A DNA stretch of 64,000 nucleotides from NCBI GenBank assembly GCA_964476565.1, contig CAYZBG010000013.1, positions 17,635 through 81,634 on the forward strand, in the 5' to 3' direction. Below, in pieces: positions 50,811-60,958 of the stretch. The stretch comes from CAMAXB01 sp964476565 (GTDB taxonomy: Bacteria > Verrucomicrobiota > Verrucomicrobiia > Opitutales > Opitutaceae). Within the stretch, counting starts at the first letter, position 1. Every line of letters starts with the position of its first letter. The position numbers and the translations under genes were made by a program. A model generated the notes under the pieces. That model was given only the letters and a program-made list of their open reading frames with translations, was not told the origin of the DNA and ran no database searches.

Positions 50811-52754
50811 CTACCGCGGGAAATCGTCGTAGTTCGCCACGCCTGACTTCATCAAGGCCCACTCCAACGCCCAGGCCGTGAACGCGGCGTAGGTAAAGTC
50901 CTTCCACGGACGCGGCGAACCAGCCGGAGCGAGCATGCTGGCGTGCTTGAGCCGGATCTCCGGCTCAAGCGGCCGGACATCGTCGAGGGATTCCGCCAGG
51001 CTTCTCGCCACGAACAGGCTCAGGTTGGGTTCGGTCTCCTTGAGCAGCTCGCGGAAGGTCGCGACCGCCGCCTCGGTTTGCCCGAGACGCGCGAGCCCCT
51101 CCGCCGCGGTGGTGCGCACCACGGGGTTGTCGTCGTTCAGCGCGTCCATGAACCGTCCTGACGCCCCGGAGCTGCGATCGCCCTGCATGATCAGCGCCAT
51201 CAGCGCCCAATAACGTACCGCTGCATCACGGTGGGTAAACGCCTCCGCCGGCGGCGGTGCGCCGCGCGACGCCGCCTCGGCCGCCGTCAGGATCTGCTCG
51301 AGCGGATACAGCCCGGCATCCTGCGCCAGCTCGTAGGGCGTGAGTCCTGCCGCCTGGGCCCGGCGATGCATCTCCGGCTCCGGCAGGAACGCGGTATCCC
51401 GTGTCTGCAGCATCCAGTCGCGCAGACGTGCAGCCAACCGTTCCTTCACCGGGCGCATCGTGAGTTCGTCGGCGAGGTTGTGCAGTTCGTACGGATCGGT
51501 GTGCAGGTCGTAGAGCTCCTCGGGTCCACGTCGCTCCCACAGCCGGTGGGAAACCTCCGTGTCGCCTCCCTCCGCGTGCAGGCGGTGCAACTCACGCAGC
51601 GAGTCCTTCTCGTACGGACCCAGAATGATTCCGCCCTGGATCGGCGCCTGATGGGGCATGAAATGGCGAATGTAGAGGTACCGCCCGTCGTACACCGAAC
51701 GGGACAGGTCATACATGTCGTCGGCGCGATCGCGCGCGCCGAAGATCAGCGCCGGTCCCGCCGGCGCCGCCGCTTTTGCCCCAAACAAGGCCCGCCCAGC
51801 GTAGGTGGCCGGCGCCTCGATGCCGGCGAGGGAAAGCACCGTGGGCGGCAGATCGATCAGGCTCACCGGCGACGCATGCCGCCCTTGGGCCGCGCCTCCG
51901 GGAGCGAGATGCCGGAATTTCTCCGGTACGTGCACGATCAGGGGTACCTGCAGGCCGGTCTTATACAGCCATCGCTTGTAGCGGGGCAGACCCAGGCCGT
52001 GATCGGAGAGCAGAAAGACGATCGTATTCTCCGCCAACCCCGCCTGCTCAAGCCGGCCGAGCACCGCCTGCACGTCCAGGTCCCACACGGAGATCAGATC
52101 GTGATAACGGGCCCAGATTCGCCGCATCTCCGCCGTATCAGAGTAGTAGGGTGGCAAGGAAACCGCGGCGGGGTCCGCCCGGCGCTCGGCGGGCAACCGA
52201 GACAACACGGACGCCGCCCGTTCCGACCGGTTGCCCGAGCCCTCATGGGTGCTGCCCAGGTTCACAAACGCAAAAAACGGCCGGTCGGCGGGACGTCGTT
52301 CCCACGGCTCGGTGAGCTCGGCATGCAGATCGAACAGGCCCGCGGGACTAAAGTTGTAGTCTGTCTTGCCCCGCAGCGCCGTCCAGTAGCCGTGTTTGCG
52401 CAGCACGCTCACCATGGGCTCAATCGCCGCCGGAATCGAAACCTCCGAGCGAAGATTCTGCGTGCCCAACGACGACGCGTAGACACCGGTCGCCAGCGCC
52501 GACCGCGACGGCGCGCAGATGGGCGCCGTCGCATACGCTTCCAGAAAGACATGGGAACGGGCGGCGTACGCGTCGATGAACGGCGTCGTGGCGTCCGGGT
52601 TGCCGTAGCAACCGAAGAAGGGCGAGATGTCCTCCGCCACAATCCAGAGAATGTTCGGCCGTTCGTCGGCCTGCGCCGATCTCATCAGCGCCACAAACAC
52701 GGTCACGAGAACGACGAGACAACGGATCATCGGGGAAAATCGGGCCGGAGACAT
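50811..52754 (-). CDS. Exported sulfatase with C-terminal helical-repeat domain
   Basis: Cys-type S1 sulfatase, 647 residues, with a signal peptide (SPMIRCLVVLVTVFVALMRSAQA). The metal site PNILWIVAEDISPFFGCYGN and active-site signature ICAPSRSALATGVYASSLGTQ are intact; Cys80 would become formylglycine. Downstream residues include FLLSDHGLGLPRYKRWLYKTG. After the usual sulfatase fold (to about 500) comes a helical-repeat extension (AAVRYWALMALIMQGD..DDNPVVRTTAAEGLARLGQTEAAVATFREL), a layout known in PVC sulfatases. The probable role is desulfation of a polysaccharide in the periplasm. The start at 52754 is preferred; ATG 52730 would also leave a signal peptide. Confidence 0.9.
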   Translation of the reverse strand: MSPARFSPMIRCLVVLVTVFVALMRSAQADERPNILWIVAEDISPFFGCYGNPDATTPFIDAYAARSHVFLEAYATAPICAPSRSALATGVYASSLGTQNLRSEVSIPAAIEPMVSVLRKHGYWTALRGKTDYNFSPAGLFDLHAELTEPWERRPADRPFFAFVNLGSTHEGSGNRSERAASVLSRLPAERRADPAAVSLPPYYSDTAEMRRIWARYHDLISVWDLDVQAVLGRLEQAGLAENTIVFLLSDHGLGLPRYKRWLYKTGLQVPLIVHVPEKFRHLAPGGAAQGRHASPVSLIDLPPTVLSLAGIEAPATYAGRALFGAKAAAPAGPALIFGARDRADDMYDLSRSVYDGRYLYIRHFMPHQAPIQGGIILGPYEKDSLRELHRLHAEGGDTEVSHRLWERRGPEELYDLHTDPYELHNLADELTMRPVKERLAARLRDWMLQTRDTAFLPEPEMHRRAQAAGLTPYELAQDAGLYPLEQILTAAEAASRGAPPPAEAFTHRDAAVRYWALMALIMQGDRSSGASGRFMDALNDDNPVVRTTAAEGLARLGQTEAAVATFRELLKETEPNLSLFVARSLAESLDDVRPLEPEIRLKHASMLAPAGSPRPWKDFTYAAFTAWALEWALMKSGVANYDDFPR

Positions 52755-52840
52755 CGGGATGCGGCGGGGTGTCGCGCACGCAACGCCATCGACTCGGCCC
52801 GCGCAAGCCTTCGCCGCGGCCCCGCGCGACCGCACGCTCG

Positions 52841-53311
52841 TTAGGGCGTGATGCCGTGGCCGGCGAGATGCTCAGACACGCGGCGGGCCATACGCTCCGC
52901 CGCCGCCCTGACGGCGGTCTCGCGCGAAGTGCCCATGTTCGTGGACGCACTCTCGCGGAGGACATAGGTGTGCGGGCCGATCGTCAGCTCCACGGTAACC
53001 GTATACCACTCGGCTCGCATTTCCTGATACGGTTCGGCCGTACCAGGCAGGGACGGATCCTTGGGCCGCTCCCACTCTTCCCGGATCACGCGCACGGAGG
53101 CCAACGATCGACCCCATTGACCGTTAAAGACGGTCTTCCACGTACTTTCATACGACGTCGAGCGCTTCTGACCACGGACGATCTCACCCCGATCGAAATA
53201 AACCGGCAGCGACACCACCGGCTTCCACGCCTGCGTCGCACATCCCCCCAGAAGCGCGATCCCCAGCAGTGCCAACACGGACTTTCCCGCCTTCGACCAC
53301 GCCGTTGCCAT
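52841..53311 (-). CDS. Hypothetical lipoprotein
   Basis: A 156-residue protein with a lipoprotein signal (SVLALLGIALLGGC, lipid-attachment Cys after LLGG). The mature part has a beta-rich central stretch (RAEWYTVTVELTIGPHTYVLRES) and a C-terminal amphipathic helix (SRETAVRAAAERMARRVSEHLAGHG). I recognise no named family; the pattern of a small lipoprotein with a helical tail resembles DUF4136-like outer-membrane-associated proteins, but that is a guess. The start at 53311 (MATAWSKAG) gives the correct signal length. A 10-bp inverted repeat lies 30-53 bases upstream of this start. Confidence 0.65.
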   Translation of the reverse strand: MATAWSKAGKSVLALLGIALLGGCATQAWKPVVSLPVYFDRGEIVRGQKRSTSYESTWKTVFNGQWGRSLASVRVIREEWERPKDPSLPGTAEPYQEMRAEWYTVTVELTIGPHTYVLRESASTNMGTSRETAVRAAAERMARRVSEHLAGHGITP

Positions 53312-53340
53312 GGTACCTATGTAGGATGGAACGAGGATGG

Positions 53341-53364
53341 AGTGCAAGACCATCGTCTTGCACT
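53341..53364. promoter_or_regulatory. Perfect inverted repeat upstream of the lipoprotein gene
   Basis: AGTGCAAGAC (53341-53350) and GTCTTGCACT (53355-53364) with loop CATC form a perfect 10-bp stem, 30 bases before the lipoprotein ATG and about 96 bases past the end of the membrane-protein gene. No U-tract. It may be an operator or a 5'-leader structure. Confidence 0.4.
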
Positions 53365-53460
53365 TACTACGCCCGAGTCGGGGGCCCATTGAGGACGTGA
53401 GAAAAACCACTCTTGAATCAAATCAAGGGCCATTCGTCAGCGCGGCCCGAGCACCGCGCG

Positions 53461-53946
53461 TTACCTACATTGAGCAAAGTAGTAAATGCATAGCACCGCG
53501 GAGTTGTGGAATAAATGAACAAGCGCCGATGCCACATACGCCAGGATACGGGAATGCCTTCTCCATACAACAAACGCTCCGCTATAGAAAACAAACGAAA
53601 CGAAAGCAAAAATCCCCCACATCATATAAAACACTGCGTGAAGAACTGCCCAGGAGACGGCCAGTGCCAGAATCACGCGTCTCGAGTCGCCGAAAATGCG
53701 CCCCCATACTCCAGCGAGGGGAAACATAAGGGCTGTCTCTATAGCGGCAGGCAACAAACAACCCAACAGAAACTCCACCTCAAGCGCTTCACAATCAACC
53801 TCGCCGCCGAACCCGAACAATAATCCAAGCAGAGTCGTAAGCGATACAGACAGGAAAGCCAATTTAGCTACATAAAGGCCGAAGCTCTCGCGTTTCTCGA
53901 TGAGCGGCCAGAAGTACTTTTCAAAGATTGCGAGCACTCGGCGCAT
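53461..53946 (-). CDS. Small membrane protein, weakly CPBP-protease-like
   Basis: A 161-residue membrane protein with four or five hydrophobic segments. The last two, LHAVFYMMWGIFAFVSFVFYSGAFVVW and SRILAYVASALVHLFHNSAVL, recall the F-x-x-x-H and H-x-x-x-N motifs of CPBP (type II CAAX) intramembrane proteases, and AIETALMFPLAG sits where EExxFR would be, but the double Glu and Arg are missing. It may be a degenerate or very divergent member, or unrelated. The gene is visibly AT-richer than its surroundings (runs of A and T at 53460-53640), a sign of recent transfer. It is followed by a short, intergenic stretch and the lipoprotein gene. Confidence 0.6.
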   Translation of the reverse strand: MRRVLAIFEKYFWPLIEKRESFGLYVAKLAFLSVSLTTLLGLLFGFGGEVDCEALEVEFLLGCLLPAAIETALMFPLAGVWGRIFGDSRRVILALAVSWAVLHAVFYMMWGIFAFVSFVFYSGAFVVWRRHSRILAYVASALVHLFHNSAVLCIYYFAQCR

Positions 53947-53986
53947 TATCTCAATTCGAGAAGCTTAGTGGGCGCAACTCTTGGCC

Positions 53987-54265
53987 TCAAAGCTTCGTCC
54001 ACCGCTCGATCTCCCGGCTGGTAAACGGAAAGCCGGCCACCGCCAGGTGCAACGCTTCGCGGGGATCCCACGGATGATCGGGCGCACGGCGGAGCACAAG
54101 GAGACCGGTCACCGCCGAGCGTGCGGTGCCGCGCAGACAAACCTCCACCCGGTGCCCGAGCGGAAGCCTCCAAATCGCGGCAATCTCGTCCCGAAGGTCG
54201 GGCAGCACGGTCGGGGCCGTCTCGTGGCCGACGTCCAGATTGAAGCTGATCTGCTGTTCTTTCAC
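53987..54265 (-). CDS. Hypothetical small protein
   Basis: A 92-residue frame starting at GTG 54265 (VKEQQISFNLDVGHETAP). Composition looks like real protein (VLPDLRDEIAAIWRLPLGHRVEVCLRGTARSAVTGLLVLRRAPDHPWDPREALHLAVAGFPFTSREIERW is described here only by its parts: an acidic-basic mix with beta-like VEVCLRG and VTGLLVLRR strands). It resembles small nucleotide- or RNA-associated hypothetical proteins but I recognise no family. The frame stays open upstream to about 54484, but that part overlaps the palindromic repeat element and has unnatural composition. Ribosome site weak. The gene is 41 bases upstream of the membrane-protein start and on the same strand. Confidence 0.45.
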   Translation of the reverse strand: MKEQQISFNLDVGHETAPTVLPDLRDEIAAIWRLPLGHRVEVCLRGTARSAVTGLLVLRRAPDHPWDPREALHLAVAGFPFTSREIERWTKL

Positions 54266-54351
54266 GCGCGAGATGACTGACTCGTTTTTCCGGGGCCCGA
54301 CGTACCGCGTCAATGTCGCCCGATACCCACCTCGCCTGACGCCGCGCACCC

Positions 54352-54416
54352 GGGAGCGCCGAGCCCCAGCTCGGCATTTCTCGTGATAACAAGCCGAGCG
54401 AGAGCTCGGCATTCCC
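54352..54416. repeat. REP/BIME-like palindromic element, copy 1
   Basis: Two hairpins in inverted orientation, GCCGAGC-CCCA-GCTCGGC (from 54358) and GCCGAGC-GA-GAGCTCGGC (54393-54410), with 17 bases between. Outer ends GGGA (54352) and TCCC (54413) also pair, so the whole element can fold into one cruciform. It lies 168 bases before the DUF1549/DUF1553 gene. A second, similar copy is at 59164-59226. Confidence 0.65.
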
Positions 54417-54583
54417 GCGCCACGCACCGAGCGGTCATCGAAATGCGGCCAAGAGCGCCGGCCTCGGCGCGGGTGAAATTTCACTCCGGCGACTGCACTT
54501 TTTCCGACTCCGGCATGGCTTCACGCCGCGAAGGTACTACGGTTCTCCCACCCCGTTGCTGCGCCTTCTGCGCGGCCTGTTCC

Positions 54584-57500
54584 ATGATGTTGCCTCGCCG
54601 TCCTTTCGTCGGACGCACCGTTGCCGGTTGCGTCGCCTTTGTTTCCTTCGCTGCGCTTGCTTTGGGCGCTCTGCCCCTGGCTGATCCCACCGTCGCGCCA
54701 GATTTCAACCGCCACGTCCGGCCGATCCTTTCCGACAACTGCTACCACTGCCACGGTCCCGATCCGGCGTCACGCGAGGCACGGTTGCGGCTGGACCTCC
54801 GCGACGACGCGCTCGCCGGCGGCAAATCCGGCCTGCCCGCCATTGTCCCGGGCAAACCCGACGAAAGTGAACTCATCCTGCGCATCACCTCGCCCCACGA
54901 GGACGAGATCATGCCACCGGCCGATTCGCACAAACCTGCCTTGTCCGCCGACCAGATCGCCATCCTCAAGGCCTGGATCCGCAACGGCGCCGAGTACCTG
55001 CCGCACTGGGCCTTCATCGCGCCCGAAACGCCGGCCGTGCCTGCCGGCGCCCTTCATCCAATCGACGCCCTCGTGGGCGCCCGCCTGCGCGCCGCGGGCC
55101 TGACCTTCTCGCCCGAGGCAGATCCGGAGACCCTCGCCCGCCGCCTCTACCTCGATGTGATCGGCCTCCCGCCCACGCCGGCCGAGGTGGACGCCTTCCG
55201 TCGTGACGGCTTCGACGCCACGCTCGACACCCTGCTTCAGCGCGACGCCTACGGCGAGAAATGGGCGCGGACGTGGCTCGATGCCGCACGCTACGCGGAC
55301 AGCAACGGGTTCGAAAAGGACCTGCCGCGCGAACAATGGGCCTGGCGCGACTGGGTCATCGGCGCGCTCAACCGCGACCTGCCCTACGACCGCTTCATCA
55401 TCGAACAGGTGGCCGGCGACCTCCTGCCCGGCGCCACCCAGGAGCAGATCGTCGCCACCGGATTCCTGCGCAACAGCATGATCAACGAGGAGGGCGCCAT
55501 CGTGCCAGAGCAGTTCCGCACCGAAGAACTCTTTGACCGCGTCGACTGCCTCAGCCGCGCCGTCATGGGCCTCACGCTCCAATGCGCCCAGTGCCACACC
55601 CACAAGTTCGACCCGATCTCGCACGACGAGTACTTTGGCACCTTTGCGTTCCTCAACGACACCTACGAGGCACAGTCCTGGGTCTATACGCCCGACCAGC
55701 TGGCCGTGATTGACGAGATCAAGCAGGTCGTCGCGCGCGCCGACGACGCCGTCAAGGCGCAGCGCCCCGACTGGCGCCGCGAACTCGCCGCGTGGGAAGA
55801 CAGCATCCGCGCCCAGGACGTGCCCTGGACCACGCTGATCGCCACCGACCTCGGGAGCACCACCGGTCTCAACCATCCGACGCAGGAGGCCGACGGCTCC
55901 ATCCTCTCGCAGGGCCATCCGACGACCCGCGGCGCGATCTACGCCATCGCCGAGCCCGTGCTCGACGGCGTGACCGCGCTGCGCCTGGAGCTACTCACCC
56001 ACGGCGACCTCGCCTTCGGCGGCCCGGGCCGCAGCAAGTACGGCACCTGGGCGCTGAGCGAACTCGAGGTCGACGTCCAGACCCCCGGTTCAACGGCGTG
56101 GCATCGCGTTGGCCTCAAGCAGGCCACCGCCGATTTCTCCGAACCCGCCGGTCCGCTGGAGGACGAGTGGGCGGCCGACTTCGACAAGGAGAAGAAACGT
56201 ACCAAGGGCCCCGTCGCCTTCCTCATCGACGGCGACAAGCTCACCGGCTGGCGCGCCGACCGCGGTCCGGGGCGGCGCAACCAGGAGTCGGTGGCCGTCG
56301 TGCAGTTCGAGTGCCCGCTCGAGTACCCGCCCGGCACCAAGCTGCGCCTGCAATGGACCACCGACCACGGCGGCAGCGACAACGGCCGGCACAGCACGAT
56401 GGTCGGGCGCGTGCGTTTCGGCCTCACCCGCGCCCCGGCCGCCGAGGTGCCGCCCGTCGACTACGCTGCCGTCCTGGCGCTGCGGATACCTCCCGGGGAA
56501 CGCACCCCCGCCCAGCAGGAGGCCGTCTTCGCCGCGTGGCGCCGGACTCTGCCCGAGGCGGCCGCCGCCAACGATGCCATCGCGGCCGCCTACGCCCGCC
56601 ATCCGTCGGCCCCGACGTCGGTCCTGCACCTCGCCGCCCGGCACCCCGACGACGCACGCGTCACCCGCCTGCTCGATCGCGGTGCCTGGGATCAGCCCAA
56701 GCACCCGGTGCCGCCCGGCACCCCGGCCGCGTTGCATCCCTTCCCCGAGGACCAGCCGCGCAACCGACTCGGCTTCGCCCACTGGCTGGTGGACCGCCGC
56801 TCCCCGCTCGCCGCCCGCGTGGCGGTCAACCGGGTCTGGCAGGCCGTCTTCGGCCTCGGCCTCGTCGAGACCAGTGAGGATTTTGGCACCCGCGCCGCCG
56901 TGCCCGCGCACCTCGACGTGCTCGACTGGCTCGCCGTCGACTTCATGGCGCACGGCTGGAGCCAGAAGCATCTCCTGCGCACGATCCTGCGCAGCGCCAC
57001 CTACCGCCAGTCGTCGCGGGTCACCCCGGAGCTGCTCGAACGCGATCCGCGCAACCAGTTGCTCGCGCGCGGGCCCCGCTTCCGCCTCGAGGCCGAGGTG
57101 ATGCGCGACTCGGCCCTGCATGCCGCCGGCCTGCTCACCGCCAAGGTAGGCGGCCCCAGCATCTTCCCGCCCGTGCCGGCCAGCGTATTGGAGTACAACT
57201 ACACCAAGCCGACCTACTGGATCCCGGCCGAGGGCCCCGAGCGTTACCGCCGCGCCCTCTACGTCTTCCGCAAACGGTCCATGCCCGACCCGGTGCTCAG
57301 CGCGTTCGATGCCCCCAACGGCGACACGGCCTGCGTCCGCCGCCCGCGCTCCAACACCCCGCTCGCCGCCCTCACCGGGCTGAACGAGCCGGTCTTCGTC
57401 GAGGCCGCCCAGCACCTTGCCCTGCGCGTCCTGCACGAGGGCGGCACCACCGATGCGGAACGGGCGGACTACGCCTTCCGCCTTTGCACCACCCGCCCCA

Positions 57501-57712
57501 TGTTGCCCGCTGAGTGGCCCCACGTGGCCCGGCTGCTCGACGACACCCGCCGGCGCCTCGCCGAGGGCTGGCTCAACGCCCGCGAGGTCGCCACCGGCTC
57601 CGCGGCCGGCCTGCCCGCCCTGGCGCCCGGCACCACCCCGCAGGACGCGGCCGCGTGGACGGTGGTCGCCCGGGTCCTACTCAATCTCGACGAAACCCTC
57701 AGCAAACGGTGA
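54584..57712 (+). CDS. PVC-type cytochrome / DUF1549 / DUF1553 protein
   Basis: Exported 1042-residue protein, a family expanded in Planctomycetes and Verrucomicrobia. After a signal peptide (RTVAGCVAFVSFAALALGALP) there is an N-terminal haem-binding domain with C-Y-H-C-H near residue 53 (RPILSDNCYHCHGPDP..MPP), then DUF1549 (WARTWLDAARYADSNGFEKDLPREQWAWRDW..CAQCHTHKFDPISHDEYFG, a second CxxCH), a concanavalin-like beta region (about 430-590) and DUF1553 (FPEDQPRNRLGFAHWLVDRRSPLAARVAVNRVWQAVFGLGLVETSEDFG, SDSAL..PPVPASVLEYNY). It probably oxidises a periplasmic substrate and pairs with DUF1501. The DUF1501 gene starts 4 bases after its stop. ATG 54584 and 54587 are equivalent. Confidence 0.92.
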   Translation: MMLPRRPFVGRTVAGCVAFVSFAALALGALPLADPTVAPDFNRHVRPILSDNCYHCHGPDPASREARLRLDLRDDALAGGKSGLPAIVPGKPDESELILRITSPHEDEIMPPADSHKPALSADQIAILKAWIRNGAEYLPHWAFIAPETPAVPAGALHPIDALVGARLRAAGLTFSPEADPETLARRLYLDVIGLPPTPAEVDAFRRDGFDATLDTLLQRDAYGEKWARTWLDAARYADSNGFEKDLPREQWAWRDWVIGALNRDLPYDRFIIEQVAGDLLPGATQEQIVATGFLRNSMINEEGAIVPEQFRTEELFDRVDCLSRAVMGLTLQCAQCHTHKFDPISHDEYFGTFAFLNDTYEAQSWVYTPDQLAVIDEIKQVVARADDAVKAQRPDWRRELAAWEDSIRAQDVPWTTLIATDLGSTTGLNHPTQEADGSILSQGHPTTRGAIYAIAEPVLDGVTALRLELLTHGDLAFGGPGRSKYGTWALSELEVDVQTPGSTAWHRVGLKQATADFSEPAGPLEDEWAADFDKEKKRTKGPVAFLIDGDKLTGWRADRGPGRRNQESVAVVQFECPLEYPPGTKLRLQWTTDHGGSDNGRHSTMVGRVRFGLTRAPAAEVPPVDYAAVLALRIPPGERTPAQQEAVFAAWRRTLPEAAAANDAIAAAYARHPSAPTSVLHLAARHPDDARVTRLLDRGAWDQPKHPVPPGTPAALHPFPEDQPRNRLGFAHWLVDRRSPLAARVAVNRVWQAVFGLGLVETSEDFGTRAAVPAHLDVLDWLAVDFMAHGWSQKHLLRTILRSATYRQSSRVTPELLERDPRNQLLARGPRFRLEAEVMRDSALHAAGLLTAKVGGPSIFPPVPASVLEYNYTKPTYWIPAEGPERYRRALYVFRKRSMPDPVLSAFDAPNGDTACVRRPRSNTPLAALTGLNEPVFVEAAQHLALRVLHEGGTTDAERADYAFRLCTTRPMLPAEWPHVARLLDDTRRRLAEGWLNAREVATGSAAGLPALAPGTTPQDAAAWTVVARVLLNLDETLSKR

Positions 57713-57716
57713 CGCC

Positions 57717-59150
<1,434 letters not shown>

Positions 59151-59163
59151 AGCCGTTCGCCCC

Positions 59164-59226
59164 GGGAGCGCCAAGCCCCAGCTTGGCTTCGCCGACGAGA
59201 AGGCCGAGCGGGAGCTCAGCGTTCCC
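59164..59226. repeat. REP/BIME-like palindromic element, copy 2
   Basis: Same design and orientation as the copy at 54352-54416. The first hairpin reads GCCAAGC-CCCA-GCTTGGC (59170-59187), against GCCGAGC-CCCA-GCTCGGC in copy 1: G-C has become A-T on both sides, so the pairing is kept. The second is GCCGAGC..GCTCAGC (59203-59220) and the outer GGGA/TCCC pair is present. It lies directly after the DUF1501 stop. The rest of the gap to 59435 shows nothing else I can name. Confidence 0.65.
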
Positions 59227-59435
59227 GGTCCCAACACAAAAGGGGTCGAGGCGCGCCGTGAGTATCTTCGCGCCTAACCCCTTGGCCGCGCAACACGGCT
59301 CCCATGGCGGGCACGCTCCGTCTCATATCTCCATCGCCTTTGCGAAGGCTCGAAAACATGCTGACCGTTCAAAGGAGACTAGGCCGTTACGACTCCCGTA
59401 ATGCCCGACGCCTCTGACCCCGAACCCACCGCACC

Positions 59436-59657
59436 ATGCGAGACGAATACCTGAAGGCCGCCCTGAGGATCATCGACGATCCGAACATTCTGATCAATGT
59501 CGTCTCCCGCCGGGTGAAACAGCTTCGCCGCGGTGCCCGCCCATTGGTCCAGTCGTTGGAAAAGCTCTCCGCCGAGGACACCGCCTTGCGCGAGATCATG
59601 GAGGGCAAGATCAGCTACGAGTTGCCCACCGCCGAAGAGCTCGCGCGTCCGAGTTAG
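59436..59657 (+). CDS. rpoZ: RNA polymerase omega subunit
   Basis: Small protein of 73 residues with the omega fold: YLKAALRIIDDPNILINVVSRRVKQLRRGARPLV matches the helix and VAARRARQM-type region of other omegas, and EDTALREIMEGKISYEL matches the conserved ALREI-EGLI segment. It binds the beta' C-terminus and helps assemble RNA polymerase. It is a core gene in a sea of accessory functions, on plus strand after the second palindromic element. The C-terminus (PTAEELARPS) is short. No ribosome site is obvious. A nearby gene for a guanylate kinase or SpoT, common neighbours elsewhere, is absent here. Confidence 0.85.
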   Translation: MRDEYLKAALRIIDDPNILINVVSRRVKQLRRGARPLVQSLEKLSAEDTALREIMEGKISYELPTAEELARPS

Positions 59658-59884
59658 GCATCGGAGCCCTCGCGGATCAGACGGCCCCCGGGCGGACCAG
59701 CGAGGCAACACCCACGCCCGGACACACGTCCTCAAGACCGGTACTGTGCGGCGGGCATACGGAGCGAAGCGTCCTGCCACGGGAGCCGCGGATCACGTGT
59801 GTCGACGCTTGGTGCGAACCTTTGGCGCTCAGATGGGTCAAAGAGAAGGCCGCCGTTTCGCCGCTCAACCCTCCCTTGTGTACG

Positions 59885-60940
59885 ATGATGTCTTTTCCAT
59901 GCCTTCGCCGCTTCTCCTTCGCCTTGCTGTTGGCCGCTGGCTGGAGCGACGCTGCCGGAGCTTCCCCTGAAGCGGTCACCGAGGCGCGGAAGGCCGGACT
60001 GTTCACGCTCTACTTTGAGAACGACGCCTTTGGCGGCACCGACCAGCACTACACCAATGGCACGAAGCTGTCATGGATGACCGGGGACCTCAGCGACTGG
60101 GGCCAGACCGGTTGGCGAAGAACCTTCCTGGGGTTGCTGCCGTTTGTGAACCGGCCAGAGACGCAGAAGAACCTCGGCTTCTCCCTCGGGCAGAACATCT
60201 ACACGCCCCGCGACACCGACGCCGCGATCCCCGATCCGACCGACCGCCCTTATGCCGGCTGGAGCTACCTCGAGGTCTCCTTCATCAGCAAGACGCAGCG
60301 CCGCGTCGACATCCTCTCGTTTCAAGCCGGCATCGTCGGCCCCTCCTCGCTCGCCGAGGACACCCAGCGGCTCGTGCATGAATGGATCAACAGCGACGAT
60401 CCGCAGGGCTGGGATTACCAGCTGCGGGACGAGCCCGGATTCAACCTGATCTACGAACGCCGCCATCGCGCGTACGCCCGGGCGTTCGATGCCACGCTGG
60501 GCATCGATTTCATCCCCCACGGGGGATTCTCGCTCGGCAACGTGCAGACTTACGCGAACCTCGGCGCCACCCTCCGCTTCGGCTACAACCTGCCGAGCGA
60601 TTTCGGCGTGCAGCTCGCCCGCGGCGGCGCCATCGGCGCCTCCCCGGCGGACGACCGCGATCCCCGGGTGGCCCCCGACCGCTCCACGAGCCTGTTTTTC
60701 TTCGCCGCCGCCGACGGGCGCGCCGTGGCGCAGGACGTCTTCCTCGATGGCAACACGTGGAAGGAGGGCGGACCCTCGGTGGACAAGGAGCGTTTCGTGG
60801 CCGACCTCATGGCCGGTGTCGGCCTGATTGCCGGACGCTGGCAGCTGACCGGCACCTTCGTGCACCGCACGCGCGAGTTTGCCACTCAGCCCGAAGGCTC
60901 CTCGCGCTTCGGTTCGATCACCCTGTCGGTCGCATTCTAG
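59885..60940 (+). CDS. LpxR-like lipid A 3'-deacylase family outer-membrane protein
   Basis: Outer-membrane beta-barrel of 351 residues with a signal peptide (SFPCLRRFSFALLLAAGWSDAAGA). The family signature is clear: FTLYFENDAFGGTDQHYTNGTKLSW, with the catalytic Asn-Asp pair and the calcium-linked Thr, then DRPYAGWSYLEVS, and barrel strands ending SITLSVAF with terminal Phe. LpxR removes the 3'-acyloxyacyl chain of lipid A and remodels the outer leaflet. The 227-base stretch before it holds nothing I can name. ATG 59885 and 59888 are adjacent alternatives. It sits 18 bases before the transglutaminase gene. Confidence 0.85.
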   Translation: MMSFPCLRRFSFALLLAAGWSDAAGASPEAVTEARKAGLFTLYFENDAFGGTDQHYTNGTKLSWMTGDLSDWGQTGWRRTFLGLLPFVNRPETQKNLGFSLGQNIYTPRDTDAAIPDPTDRPYAGWSYLEVSFISKTQRRVDILSFQAGIVGPSSLAEDTQRLVHEWINSDDPQGWDYQLRDEPGFNLIYERRHRAYARAFDATLGIDFIPHGGFSLGNVQTYANLGATLRFGYNLPSDFGVQLARGGAIGASPADDRDPRVAPDRSTSLFFFAAADGRAVAQDVFLDGNTWKEGGPSVDKERFVADLMAGVGLIAGRWQLTGTFVHRTREFATQPEGSSRFGSITLSVAF

Positions 60941-60958
60941 GTCCTCCGCCTGTCCGCC

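Noticed and set aside
54266..54583. Extension of the DUF1549/DUF1553 frame upstream to 54383
   Set aside because: The added stretch overlaps the palindromic element and has no protein-like character; the signal peptide begins at 54584.
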